Assembly (NCBI GenBank): GCA_030525525.1
Contig: JAUNEN010000014.1
Location: forward strand, 1-34,963
Reading direction: 5' to 3'
Length of the DNA: 34,963 nt
DNA from: Erysipelotrichaceae bacterium
GTDB lineage: Bacteria > Bacillota_I > Bacilli_A > Erysipelotrichales > Erysipelotrichaceae
Part shown: in pieces, positions 8,101 to 15,573 of the stretch
Numbering within the stretch: the first letter of the stretch is position 1
How the letters are laid out: each line of letters opens with the position of its first letter
The notes under the pieces: generated by a model
Seen by the model: only the letters and a program-made list of their open reading frames with translations
Databases searched by the model: none
Told to the model about the DNA's origin: nothing
Translations under genes and position numbers: made by a program

Positions 8101-9638
8101 ACCTGGGCAAAGCGCTGATAAAAATAATCCGTGAGTTTCACATGGGAGTGTGAATACATCGCCAGCGGCGTGTCATGGCCCATCGAACCGGTCGGTTCCA
8201 CGCCGTTTTCCGCCATGTGATAAAGGACGTCCATCACATCCTCATAGGAATAGCCGAAGACCTTGTAAAGCTTGTCACGCATCTTCTGATCATGGGAAGG
8301 AAGCCGGTGATTGGGAATCGGCAGATCGGCGAGCCGTTTCAGATGAAGACTCAGCCATTCACCGTACGGGTTGGCATGGATATAGGTGTTCTTGCATTCT
8401 TCGTCTTCGATGATCCTTTTCTTCACTGTATCGGCCAGAAGAATCCTGCCCGGCATCAGACGTGATTTCTTCACAATATGCTCTTCTTCAAAATCCAGTA
8501 CACCGACTTCCGAGGAGAGAATAAGCCGCTGATCATCTGTGACATAGTATCTGGCCGGACGCAGACCGTTTCTGTCCAGGCAGGCACCCAGTCTTTCCCC
8601 GTCAGTGAAGATCACCGCGGCCGGACCGTCCCAGGGTTCCATCATGGTCGCATAATAATGATAAAAATCCTTTTTGTCCGGGGAGATCGAATTGTTGTTC
8701 CGCCATGGTTCGGGAATCATGATCATTAACGCCAGCGGCAGGTCGATACCGCTCATATACATGAATTCCAGAGTGTTATCGACCATGGCGGAGTCTGATC
8801 CGTCATCACTGATGACCGGATATATTCTGTCAATGTACGGCTCACTCAAGGCGGAATGCATGGTTTCCTCCCGTGCCAGCATCCGGTCATGATTGCCGGA
8901 AATGGTGTTGATTTCACCGTTATGGGCGATCATCCGGTACGGATGGGCCCGGTTCCAGCTGGGATTGGTGTTGGTCGAAAAGCGGGAATGGACAACCGCA
9001 ATTGCTGTTTCAAAATCCTCGGACTGCAGGTCTTCGTAAAACAGCCGCAGCTGCGTGACAAGAAACATGCCTTTATAAACAATCGTCCGGGAAGACAGGG
9101 AAACAATATAGGTGCTGTCATTGCCCTGTTCGAATTCTCTTCTTGCCACATAAAGAAGCCGGTCAAAGGCCAGCCCTTTTTCACAGTCCGCCGGCTTTGC
9201 CACGAAAACCTGACGGATGGCGGGCATACTGTCGATCGCCTTCTTTCCCAGAATGTCACTTCTGACGGGCACATCGCGCCAGCCGAGAACCTTCATTCCG
9301 TACTTTTCGGCGATGACGCCGAACATCCGGCAGGAAATCACCTGGGAAACCTGGGTGCCCTGAAAAAAGAACATGCCGATGCCGTACTCCCCTTCATCAG
9401 GCAGTTCAATTTCTTCATCATGAGCTGCCTTCTGAAAAAAGCGGTGAGAGATTTGCAGAAGGATCCCGACACCGTCGCCGACCTCGCCGCTGGCATCCTT
9501 GCCGGCCCTGTGGCCCAGATGCTCTACAATTTTCAAAGCATCGTTGACTGCTTCATGGGTGCGATGACCGTCGATATTGACAACCGCGCCGATCCCGCAC
9601 GCATCACTGTCTCTTGTTTCACTCATTCTCATAGCCAT
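5154..9638 (-). CDS. gltB: Glutamate synthase large (alpha) subunit
   Basis: Converts glutamine + 2-oxoglutarate to two glutamates. Domain order: a short propeptide of about 13 residues; a class II glutaminase starting at the nucleophile of DACGIGAVVNIDGH; a central domain; the FMN-binding synthase domain (FNTGAMSFGSISKEAHE, then RSNTGEGGEDPARF); a [3Fe-4S] site with Cys residues in GCMMMRVCSKDTCPFGIATQ; and the C-terminal GXGXG beta-helix (GLSGGKIVIVPKK, GYMTGG-type repeats). Length 1494 aa is typical. Starts at 9638, 9632 and 9626 are all possible; the first has AGGAG only 4 nt away. It lies 71 nt downstream of the ANTAR gene and is coupled to gltD. All expected catalytic motifs are present. 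Confidence 0.97.
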   Translation of the reverse strand: MAMRMSETRDSDACGIGAVVNIDGHRTHEAVNDALKIVEHLGHRAGKDASGEVGDGVGILLQISHRFFQKAAHDEEIELPDEGEYGIGMFFFQGTQVSQVISCRMFGVIAEKYGMKVLGWRDVPVRSDILGKKAIDSMPAIRQVFVAKPADCEKGLAFDRLLYVARREFEQGNDSTYIVSLSSRTIVYKGMFLVTQLRLFYEDLQSEDFETAIAVVHSRFSTNTNPSWNRAHPYRMIAHNGEINTISGNHDRMLAREETMHSALSEPYIDRIYPVISDDGSDSAMVDNTLEFMYMSGIDLPLALMIMIPEPWRNNNSISPDKKDFYHYYATMMEPWDGPAAVIFTDGERLGACLDRNGLRPARYYVTDDQRLILSSEVGVLDFEEEHIVKKSRLMPGRILLADTVKKRIIEDEECKNTYIHANPYGEWLSLHLKRLADLPIPNHRLPSHDQKMRDKLYKVFGYSYEDVMDVLYHMAENGVEPTGSMGHDTPLAMYSHSHVKLTDYFYQRFAQVTNPPIDSIREKIVTDTAVYLGSEGNLLEEKSTNCAVLEISNPILSGTDMMKIKALNQQKLKCAVISMLYYPNTSLEKAVEQLCFSCDRAYTAGANILVLSDRGIDENHLPIPCLLAVSAVEQHMVRTKKCTRVSLIVESGEPCTVHECAALLGFGARAVHPYLAQECIVELIDLGILDKDYHTAIDDYNSAIRDGIVRIAAKMGVSTIQSYQSARIFESLGLSDEVIDRYFCGTVSDGGPITIKDIEEDILYRHSHAFDPLGLQTDTTLDSIGSHGLRSNRAAESHLYSPEVIVALQKACRSGKYEDFEHYTELLYAMKPHHLRDTCSFAKDQTPVPLEEVEAAEEIVKRFNTGAMSFGSISKEAHETMAEAMNRLGARSNTGEGGEDPARFNTIRSSAVKQVASGRFGVNLEYLDSAKEIQIKMAQGAKPGEGGHLPAAKVYPWVAATRCSTPGVALISPPPHHDIYSIEDLAQLIYDLKNANRDARISVKLVSEKGVGTIACGVAKAGAGVILISSNDGGTGAAPFSSIHHAGLPWELGVIEAHRALTASNLRERVILQTDGKLMSGRDVVIAAMLGAEEFGFASGPLVSMGCMMMRVCSKDTCPFGIATQNKTLRARFKGKPEHVMNYMLMIAEEVRHIMSSLGIRTMDELIGRSDLLVTQSDLPYASVLKESLPVHYEKGHEFDFSLEKTVDMRTLIPWHSACLKTKKKRHIDIQLSASDRTVGTLLGSEIIRTRREKEADDTWTVECTGSAGQSFGAFIPAGLTLRLHGDANDYVGKGLSGGKIVIVPKKEASFAWDQNIIAGNVALYGATSGTAYFAGIAGERFCVRNSGARAVCEGCGDHGLEYMTGGIAVILGETGKNFAAGMSGGVAYVLDEHHVLYRQISSGSLVLKEVSDKYDIHQLREILEDYYRETGSKRAKMILDNEEEWLPHFKKIIAAPYQAIVERISYYEEQGISRQNAEMAAFSELTQAHGGV

Positions 9639-9677
9639 ACTTCTCCTGTCGTTTTTTCACCATTGAAAGCCGCAATG

Positions 9678-9697
9678 CCGGGGTCCTGAGGCCCCGG
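9678..9697 (-). other. GC-rich hairpin in the ANTAR-gltB gap
   Basis: Stem CCGGGG/CCCCGG with inner CC.GG and loop TCAG. No T run follows on either strand, so it is not a simple terminator. A second weak dyad, CATTG/CAATG, lies just downstream toward gltB. It may be an mRNA-processing or stability element, or a regulator target in the gltB leader; function is not shown. Confidence 0.4.
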
Positions 9698-9709
9698 TCA
9701 TCCGTCTGT

Positions 9710-10240
9710 TTATTTTTGTGAATCTTCTTTGATTATCCTCTCTGCCACTTTTGCCATCGGCAGTCCGAGGTTCATGCTGAGATGCTGCAGATAGCGGTGT
9801 GCTTCCGTTTCATCCATCTGTTTCTGTTCCATGATGAGTTCTTTGGCTTTCGAAATCATCTGCCGGTCGGATTGCGGCCGGCGGGGTATTCTTTGATAAT
9901 GCAGCTGCTCCAGCATGTCAGCCCAGGCGATCAGAACAGATTTGGTGACAGGCATTGCCTGGCGGAAGATCTTTTCCGAACTGATCTGGCTGAACTGATC
10001 CGGCCGGCAGAGACAAAGGATTTCCACATGTTCATTCAGATCGGCTGCCACTTCATCGAGCGATCTGTTTCTCAGCCTGACGCCGGCAATGAGGATGCCG
10101 TCCTGGATCAGACGGAATGTGCGTCTGACTTCATCCGCGGATGAACAGGTGCGGATCACATCATAGCCGCTTTCCCGCAGAAGCGAGGCGATTCTCGCGG
10201 CAGTATCCGTGTCATGGAACGCGACTGCGAATTTTGTCAT
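9710..10240 (-). CDS. ANTAR-domain RNA-binding antiterminator with pseudo-receiver
   Basis: The 176-residue protein has a receiver-like N-terminus (about 1-115) and a C-terminal ANTAR three-helix domain (about 125-170: ISKAKELIMEQKQMDETEAH, then YLQHLSMNLGLPMAKVAERI). ANTAR proteins bind nascent leader RNA and prevent termination. Canonical members are activated by Asp phosphorylation, but the beta-3 position that should hold the Asp reads ILIAGVRLRN, so this receiver probably cannot be phosphorylated. The gene starts 8 nt after the glnA stop with a weak ribosome site, implying coupling, and lies immediately before gltB. Its position between GS and GOGAT genes, plus terminator-like leaders on glnA and amt, makes it the likely nitrogen regulator, as proposed for ANTAR proteins beside glnA in clostridia. 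Confidence 0.9.
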   Translation of the reverse strand: MTKFAVAFHDTDTAARIASLLRESGYDVIRTCSSADEVRRTFRLIQDGILIAGVRLRNRSLDEVAADLNEHVEILCLCRPDQFSQISSEKIFRQAMPVTKSVLIAWADMLEQLHYQRIPRRPQSDRQMISKAKELIMEQKQMDETEAHRYLQHLSMNLGLPMAKVAERIIKEDSQK

Positions 10241-10248
10241 AACAGTTC

Positions 10249-11577
10249 TCAGTACATCATGAGATATTCATTGATTTCCCATTCGGAAACCGATGTGCGG
10301 TAAGCGTCCCATTCGGCATACTTGCCGGCGCTGTACTGGCTTGTGATATGAGAGCCCAGCGTATCACAGACAACTTTGTCCTCCAGCATGAGATCAACTG
10401 CTTCCTTCAGGTTGGCCGGCAGACTTTCAATGCCTCTTTCCTTTCTTTCCGCTTCGTCCATCACGAAGATGTTTTCAAGGACTTCTTCCGGCGGTGTCAG
10501 ACCGCGCTCAATGCCGTCAAGGCCGGCGGCCAGACAGACTGCCAGCTCCAGATACGGGTTGCAGGAAGGATCCGGACATCTCAGCTCAACTCTTGTCGCC
10601 TGTCCGCGCGCTGCCGGAATACGGATCAGAGCGGAACGGTTGGAAGCGGACCAGGAGATATAGCACGGTGCTTCATAACCGGGTACCAGACGCTTGTAGC
10701 TGTTGACCAGCGGGTTGGTAACAGCGCTCATGGAACGGATATGTTCGAGGATGCCGGCAATGAAGGCATAGGCTTCTTTCGAAAGGCCTCTTTGATCAGA
10801 GGGATCGGCGAAGATGTTCACACCGTCTTTGAAGAGTGACATGTTTGTGTGCATGCCGCTGCCGTTGATGCCGTAGATCGGTTTGGGCATGAAGGTCGCA
10901 TGCAGGCCGTTCTTCTGGGCGATTGTCTTGACCGCCAGCTTGAATGTCATGACATTGTCGGCTGTTCTTAAGGCGTCGCCGTATTTGAAGTCGATTTCAT
11001 GCTGACCGCGGGCCACTTCGTGATGGCTGGCTTCTACTTCATATCCCATCTTTTCAAGCATGAGGCAGATTTCGCGTCTGGTGGATCCGCCGTGATCAAG
11101 CGGGTCAAGATCGAAATAGCCGGCGTCATCGCTTGTCTTTGTGGTCGGCTGTCCGTTTTCATCTGTCTCGAACAGGAAGAATTCACATTCCGGACCGACG
11201 TTGAAGGAATAGCCCTTTTCCGCCGCTTTGGCGAGCGCCTTTTTCAGGGTGCTGCGGGGATCGCCGGCAAACGGTGTTCCGTCCGGGTTGTAAACATCGC
11301 AGATCAGTCTGGCGACGCGGGCCTGGGAAGGTCTCCAGGGAAGCACGGCGTAAGAATCGAGATCGGGATGCAGGTACATGTCGGATTCATTGATTCTGAC
11401 AAAGCCTTCAATTGAGCTGCCGTCGATCATGATTTCGTTGTTGACGGCCTTATTGATCTGAGAAGCGGTGATCGCGACGTTTTTCAGTCTTCCGAAAATG
11501 TCGGTGAACTGCATGCGGATAAATTCCACATCGCCTTCTTCCACCATTCTGATGATGTCTTCTTTTGTGTAGCTCAT
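10249..11577 (-). CDS. glnA: Glutamine synthetase, type I (alpha)
   Basis: ATP-dependent ligation of ammonium to glutamate. The N-terminal beta-grasp contains DIFGRLKNVAI; the catalytic domain has the metal-binding GPECEFFLF, the HHEVARGQHEIDF strand, NGSGMHTNMSLF, and the flap and Glu loop KRLVPGYEAPCYISWS. Length (442 aa) and the lack of the adenylylation-site region place it in the GSI-alpha class, which is feedback-controlled rather than adenylylated. The start is the ATG at 11577 behind AAGGAGG; the longer open frame upstream is leader sequence containing a terminator hairpin. It has its own promoter in the gap after dapL, and its mRNA probably continues into the ANTAR regulator and GOGAT genes. 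Confidence 0.97.
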   Translation of the reverse strand: MSYTKEDIIRMVEEGDVEFIRMQFTDIFGRLKNVAITASQINKAVNNEIMIDGSSIEGFVRINESDMYLHPDLDSYAVLPWRPSQARVARLICDVYNPDGTPFAGDPRSTLKKALAKAAEKGYSFNVGPECEFFLFETDENGQPTTKTSDDAGYFDLDPLDHGGSTRREICLMLEKMGYEVEASHHEVARGQHEIDFKYGDALRTADNVMTFKLAVKTIAQKNGLHATFMPKPIYGINGSGMHTNMSLFKDGVNIFADPSDQRGLSKEAYAFIAGILEHIRSMSAVTNPLVNSYKRLVPGYEAPCYISWSASNRSALIRIPAARGQATRVELRCPDPSCNPYLELAVCLAAGLDGIERGLTPPEEVLENIFVMDEAERKERGIESLPANLKEAVDLMLEDKVVCDTLGSHITSQYSAGKYAEWDAYRTSVSEWEINEYLMMY

Positions 11578-11599
11578 ACTCTTCTTCCTCCTTGATTTG

Positions 11600-11646
11600 A
11601 AAAAACAAAAGAGCAAAGGAAACCCGCTGCCGGGCACCTTTGCTCT
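11600..11646 (-). promoter_or_regulatory. glnA leader attenuator (terminator hairpin with shared motif)
   Basis: Perfect 10-bp stem AGAGCAAAGG (11646-11637) / CCTTTGCTCT (11619-11610) followed by TTTGTTTTTT, between the glnA promoter and its ribosome site. The 17-nt loop holds a smaller CCCG/CGGG hairpin. The 5' arm plus loop contains GCAAAGGTGCCC, matching 11 of 12 positions of the amt leader. A full intrinsic terminator directly before an essential biosynthetic gene implies conditional readthrough. No classical tandem hexaloop ANTAR target was identified. Confidence 0.75.
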
Positions 11647-11653
11647 AACAGTG

Positions 11654-11685
11654 ATTATAGTAAAGAATGAAATGTAAATTGTCAA
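11654..11685 (-). promoter_or_regulatory. Probable glnA promoter
   Basis: Minus-strand TTGACA (11685-11680) and a consensus TATAAT (11659-11654) in the dapL-glnA gap. The 20-bp spacer is longer than optimal, so an activator or an alternative -35 may be used. The predicted RNA would begin about 2 nt before the attenuator stem. Confidence 0.55.
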
Positions 11686-11694
11686 CAATCTTTT

Positions 11695-12891
11695 TCAGAA
11701 ATATTTTTCATTTCTTAACCTGATGATTCTTCTGCCCGCTTCTTCGACATCCTCTTCCTCAGCGAACATGGAGAAGCGGATCCAGCCTTCCCCGCTTTCA
11801 CCGAAGCCGGCGCCGGGCGTCGCAACGATCTGTGCCTGTTTCAGCAGGATATCAAAGGTTTCCCAGCTGCCTGAGCTGCAAGGACATTTCATCCAGATAT
11901 AAGGCGAGTTTTTCCCGCCGGCATAGGAAAGACCGGCTTCATCCAGCGCCTGCATAAATGTCTTTGCGTTTCTGCGGTAGACTTCATGAAGCAGACTGAC
12001 TTCCTTCTGCCCTTCTTCGCTGAACACGGCCAGCGCGCCTTTTTGGAGAATGTACGAAACCCCGTTGGTACGGGTTGTGCGGTTGCGCACCCACATCGCA
12101 TTGAGCGAAAGCCCGTCCCGCACAAGATCCATCGGGATCACGGTGTAGCCGCATCTGGTTCCGGTGAAGCCGGCGGTTTTGGACAGGGAACTGATTTCGA
12201 TCGCGCACTTCTTTGCGCCTTCAAGCTCATAAATGCTGCGGGGAATATTCTCTTGACAGACGAATGATTCATAGGCGGCGTCAAAAAGAATGACCGATTC
12301 TGTCCGGATAGCGTAGGCAATCCATTTCTCAAGGCATTCTTTTGTGCATACGGCACCGGTGGGATTGTCCGGCGAACAGAGATAAATCAAAGCCGTCAGG
12401 TCCTCTTCAGGCACAAGCGGCTGAAAGCCGTTTTCAATGTCAGTACCGGGAAAGATGATTTCTCTGCCGTCCATGAGATTGGCGTCGGCGTAAGCCGGAT
12501 AGGCAGGTTCGGGAATCATCGCCGGCAGGCTGCGCTCAAACAGATGGAGAAGATCTCCAAGTTCATCGCTGGCACCGCTCGAAACAAAGACTTCTTCCGG
12601 ATTCACCGGAATGTTCCGCTTCCGATACCAGTCCGCGATTGCTTTTCGCAAAGCCGGATCGCCGCATTCGGGCATGTAGCCGTGAAAAGTTTCGGCATGA
12701 GCCTGCTCTTCAACCGCTTCATGAAGCGCCTTGATCACCGAAGGCGTCAATGGCTGAGTCACATCGCCGATGCCAAGGCGCAGAACTTTCTTTCCCGGAT
12801 TTTCCTTCTGCCATTCCTCAATCCGTCTGCGGATATCCGCGAAAAGATATGATTCCTTTACCTTCATGTAGTTAAGATTCATACCGGTCAT
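11695..12891 (-). CDS. dapL: LL-diaminopimelate aminotransferase
   Basis: PLP-dependent class I/II aminotransferase converting tetrahydrodipicolinate directly to LL-diaminopimelate, bypassing the succinyl and acetyl branches. Family motifs: RLGIGDVTQPL at the N-terminus, VSSGASDELGDLL, LIYLCSPDNPTGAV, the PLP-lysine motif SSLSKTAGFTGTRCGY, and C-terminal ATPGAGFGESGEGWIRFS. Length 398 aa fits. The ATG overlaps the dapF stop as ATGA, indicating translational coupling; a second in-frame ATG three codons later is possible. The adjacent epimerase completes the step to meso-DAP, which supports DapL over a generic aminotransferase. It lies in the asnB transcript controlled by the asparagine T-box. 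Confidence 0.92.
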   Translation of the reverse strand: MTGMNLNYMKVKESYLFADIRRRIEEWQKENPGKKVLRLGIGDVTQPLTPSVIKALHEAVEEQAHAETFHGYMPECGDPALRKAIADWYRKRNIPVNPEEVFVSSGASDELGDLLHLFERSLPAMIPEPAYPAYADANLMDGREIIFPGTDIENGFQPLVPEEDLTALIYLCSPDNPTGAVCTKECLEKWIAYAIRTESVILFDAAYESFVCQENIPRSIYELEGAKKCAIEISSLSKTAGFTGTRCGYTVIPMDLVRDGLSLNAMWVRNRTTRTNGVSYILQKGALAVFSEEGQKEVSLLHEVYRRNAKTFMQALDEAGLSYAGGKNSPYIWMKCPCSSGSWETFDILLKQAQIVATPGAGFGESGEGWIRFSMFAEEEDVEEAGRRIIRLRNEKYF

Positions 12892-13691
12892 TTCTTTCTC
12901 ACCTCTTCCATTTCCGCTTCAAAGACAAATTCAGCTGGTCCTTTCATCCAGAATTCCCCGTTTTCTGCTTTTGTAAACTCCAGGATGCCGCCATCCAGTT
13001 CAACAATGACTGTCCCCTTCTCATTCACTGCGCCGGTAAAGATGGCAGCTGCCGCGCTGGCTGCAGCACCGGTGCCGCAGGCCATTGTCACCCCGCTGCC
13101 TCTTTCCCATACCCGCATACGCAGGGTGCCGTTATTGCGGACATTCACAAATTCACAGTTGACGCCGCCCGGAAATAACGGATGGTGCTCAATGAGGGAG
13201 CCGATCTTCTCCGGCAGTGAAAGCCCCTTTTCGTCAGTGAAGATAACGGCATGGGGATTGCCGGTACTGACCGGATACAGAGTGTATGTCTGCTCACCGG
13301 CTTCAACGGTCACTGCCGGGCTGACTGTGACGGTTCCCATGTTGACGGAAACCGAAGTGACTTTGCCCTCATGAACATCCAGACGCAGCCGGCGGATACC
13401 TGAGCGGGTCTCGATCAGAAGATCTGTTTTATCACTCAGGCCTTTTTCATAGATATATTTTCCGACACAGCGGATGCCGTTTCCGCACATGAGTGCTTCG
13501 GAACCGTCAGCGTTGAAGATGCGCATTCCGAAATCGGCTGTCTGTGATTCTGTTATGTAGATCAGGCCGTCAGAGCCGACGCCGTAATGGCGGTCGGAAA
13601 GAAGAATGCTCAGATCAGAAACATCGGCGGGCACCTCTTCATGGAAATAGAGGTAATCATTGCCAAGCCCCTGCATTTTTGTGATTTTCAT
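12888..13691 (-). CDS. dapF: Diaminopimelate epimerase
   Basis: Epimerises LL-diaminopimelate to meso-diaminopimelate for lysine and peptidoglycan. The two catalytic cysteines are visible at about residues 69 (LMCGNGIRCVG) and 205 (VTMACGTGAAAS); the N-terminal KMQGLGNDYLYF and the STGNPHAV motif are conserved. Length 267 aa is normal. I take the ATG at 13691 (MKITKMQ); the in-frame region upstream overlaps asnB and is not family-like. It begins 16 nt after the asnB stop and overlaps dapL by 4 nt, so asnB-dapF-dapL form one operon. Confidence 0.95.
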   Translation of the reverse strand: MKITKMQGLGNDYLYFHEEVPADVSDLSILLSDRHYGVGSDGLIYITESQTADFGMRIFNADGSEALMCGNGIRCVGKYIYEKGLSDKTDLLIETRSGIRRLRLDVHEGKVTSVSVNMGTVTVSPAVTVEAGEQTYTLYPVSTGNPHAVIFTDEKGLSLPEKIGSLIEHHPLFPGGVNCEFVNVRNNGTLRMRVWERGSGVTMACGTGAAASAAAAIFTGAVNEKGTVIVELDGGILEFTKAENGEFWMKGPAEFVFEAEMEEVRKK

Positions 13692-13707
13692 CCTGCCGTC
13701 CCCCTTT

Positions 13708-15291
13708 TCAGATTCCGCTGGCGCCGTAGTTGGAAAGCACCCGGGCGCTGGGATCATTGACATTGCAGCCCTGCCATTCTTTGTTCGGCATCCAGAAATC
13801 AGTGATCATTTCCGCTTTGCCCGGATAGTATTTTTCAAACAGTTCACGGTAAAGAAGGCTTTCTTTCGTAAATGGTGCGCAGTATGTATAGGCAGCGGCC
13901 TTCTCTCTGAATTCCTCATCGGTATACAGAGTCTCTGCGTACTGTTTGATGTCATCGACCATGGAATGGCCGACAGCGTCTGAGAATGCTGCCTTTTGGC
14001 GCCATAGGATTTCATCAGGAAGAATATGATCGTCTGCGAATGCTTTTCTGAGCAGATACTTGCCCATGTGATGGCGGTTCATTTTGAGGACCGGATCAAT
14101 CGCCATGGCGTAGCGGACAAATTTGAGATCGCCGAACGGAACCCTTGCCTCCAGGGAATTGAAGGAAATACAGCGGTCGGCCCGCAAAACGTCGTACATA
14201 TGCAGCTCACGGATCCGTTTTTCCGCTTCTTTCTGGAAGGCGTTGGCGTCCGGGGCAAAATCAGTATATTTGTATCCGAAAAGCTCATCGGAGATTTCGC
14301 CGGTCAGAAGAACACGTATATCCGTGTTTTCATGGATATACTTGCAGACCAGATACATGCCCATGGATGCCCGGATGGTTGTGATGTCCCATGTGCCCAG
14401 CATTCTGACAGCTTCTTCCAGGGAAGAAATCACCTGCTGTTCTGTCATGATGACTTCGGTATGGTCAGAGCCGATATAATCCGCCGCTTTGCGCGCGTAT
14501 CTCAGATCAATCGCGTCGGTATCCATACCGATGGCAAATGTCCGGATGGGATGGTCCGTGAGCTTCTGGGCAATCGCGCAGACCAGTGAAGAATCCAGTC
14601 CGCCGGAGAGCAGAAACCCGACCGGCGCATCGGCATCGAGCCTTTTTTCCACCGCTTCGCAAAGCAGTCTGTTCAGTTTACGGGAAATGGCCTCTTCATC
14701 CTTCATCGTGAACTGGCTGACGGCAGCCGGATCGCAATAGCGTACAAATCCGTCTTTTTCACTCCAGTAGTGGCCGGGCGGAAACGGCATGATGGTTTCG
14801 CATAAGGCTGTCAGGTTTTTCGGCTCGCTCGCAAAGGCGTATGAACCGTCTGTAAGTCTTCCGTAATACAGCGGCCTGATTCCGATCGGATCCCGGGCGG
14901 CAATGATCATGTCTTCCTTATGATCGTAGATGATCATGGCAAATTCCGCGTCAAGGGTCTTGAAGAGATCGGTTCCGTATTCGTAATACAGCGGCAGGAT
15001 GATTTCACAGTCAGAACCGGAGACAAGCGGAAAGTCCGCCTTCAGTCTTTCGCGGACCGGTCTAAAGCCGTAGAGCTCGCCATTGCATACGGCATAGTCG
15101 CCGTTCATCTCAAACGGCTGCATACCTTTTTCATCCAGCCCCATAATGGCTAAACGGTGGAAGCCCATCCAGCCTTTCGGAATTTCAGTCAGGCGGCTCA
15201 TATCCGGGCCCCTGGATTTTGTTTCATCAAAACATTTTTTTAATGTGTCATAAGGAACATCCTTTGAAAGTACAGTGAAGATCGAACACAT
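13708..15291 (-). CDS. asnB: Asparagine synthetase (glutamine-hydrolysing)
   Basis: Makes asparagine from aspartate, ATP and glutamine. Residue 2 is the glutaminase nucleophile (MCSIFTVLSKD), followed by class II amidotransferase motifs (RLAIMGL, NGELYG, GSDCEIILPLY, ARDPIGIRPLYYG). The synthetase domain has the PP-loop LLSGGLDSSLVCAIA at about residue 230 and ends with a synthetase-type SDAVGHSMVDDIK region. Length 527 aa is typical of the AsnB class. The start at 15291 is fixed by the required Cys2 and by GGAGG 9 nt upstream; the longer open frame crosses the T-box and is not coding. First gene of the asnB-dapF-dapL operon. Confidence 0.96.
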   Translation of the reverse strand: MCSIFTVLSKDVPYDTLKKCFDETKSRGPDMSRLTEIPKGWMGFHRLAIMGLDEKGMQPFEMNGDYAVCNGELYGFRPVRERLKADFPLVSGSDCEIILPLYYEYGTDLFKTLDAEFAMIIYDHKEDMIIAARDPIGIRPLYYGRLTDGSYAFASEPKNLTALCETIMPFPPGHYWSEKDGFVRYCDPAAVSQFTMKDEEAISRKLNRLLCEAVEKRLDADAPVGFLLSGGLDSSLVCAIAQKLTDHPIRTFAIGMDTDAIDLRYARKAADYIGSDHTEVIMTEQQVISSLEEAVRMLGTWDITTIRASMGMYLVCKYIHENTDIRVLLTGEISDELFGYKYTDFAPDANAFQKEAEKRIRELHMYDVLRADRCISFNSLEARVPFGDLKFVRYAMAIDPVLKMNRHHMGKYLLRKAFADDHILPDEILWRQKAAFSDAVGHSMVDDIKQYAETLYTDEEFREKAAAYTYCAPFTKESLLYRELFEKYYPGKAEMITDFWMPNKEWQGCNVNDPSARVLSNYGASGI

Positions 15292-15300
15292 AAAACGGCA

Positions 15301-15556
15301 CCTCCGGGTATCGGCAGTCATCCTGAAATGATTCAGGACGAAGGCTGCCTCTCCGTGGTGCCACCTGATTTGCTTCTCATAGGTTCCATCAAACCTGTGC
15401 GGGGATAACGTGCCGCTCTTCACGCCTTCCCTACTGATCACCTTTGACGTTCAGGTCGGACTTGGAAGTGTTTTTCCATACCGGTTTCATGCGGGATTCC
15501 CACCAGCGCCCGCTCTCTTGAAATGAAATAACGGATGTACTCCTCTTCCGCTCCGC
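15301..15556 (-). promoter_or_regulatory. Asparagine T-box riboswitch
   Basis: The T-box core AGGTGGCACCACGG lies at 15366-15353. Stem I starts near 15555: GGAAG pairs with CUUCC (15468-15464), CAUCCG with CGGUAUG, and the specifier loop between them contains AAC (15472-15470) followed by A just before the closing stem. AAC is an asparagine codon. UGGC in the T-box complements GCCA, the 3' end of a tRNA with discriminator G, as in tRNA-Asn. Distal-loop features (AGAGAG, GGTGGGAATCC) are present. Downstream, a long hairpin (GGCAG...CTGCC around TCCTGAA/TTCAGGA) is not followed by a U run, while GGCACC of the T-box can pair with GGTGCC overlapping the asnB SD. Control may therefore be translational, or by a weak terminator ending GTTTT. 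Confidence 0.95.
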
Positions 15557-15573
15557 TTTTTTTGTATGCATGC

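Noticed and set aside
8856-9689. 277-codon plus-strand ORF antisense to gltB
   Set aside because: Shadow of a clearly conserved gene; no ribosome site or recognisable domain.
9678-9697. Hairpin before gltB as an intrinsic terminator
   Set aside because: No T run on either strand, so it is listed only as a structure.
11600-11646. Classical ANTAR target (two adjacent hexaloop hairpins with A1 and G4)
   Set aside because: I could not fit the tandem hexaloops to the glnA or amt leaders; the ANTAR link remains a hypothesis.
11578-11688. Upstream extension of glnA
   Set aside because: It translates through the leader terminator and the -10 region; AAGGAGG precedes the ATG at 11577.
11654-11690. 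GlnR/TnrA box near the glnA promoter
   Set aside because: TGTTGACAATTTACA looks similar but fails the TGTnA half-site and spacing.
15292-15441. Upstream extension of asnB giving a 577-residue protein
   Set aside because: The extension crosses the T-box, and the enzyme needs Cys at position 2, which only the start at 15291 gives.
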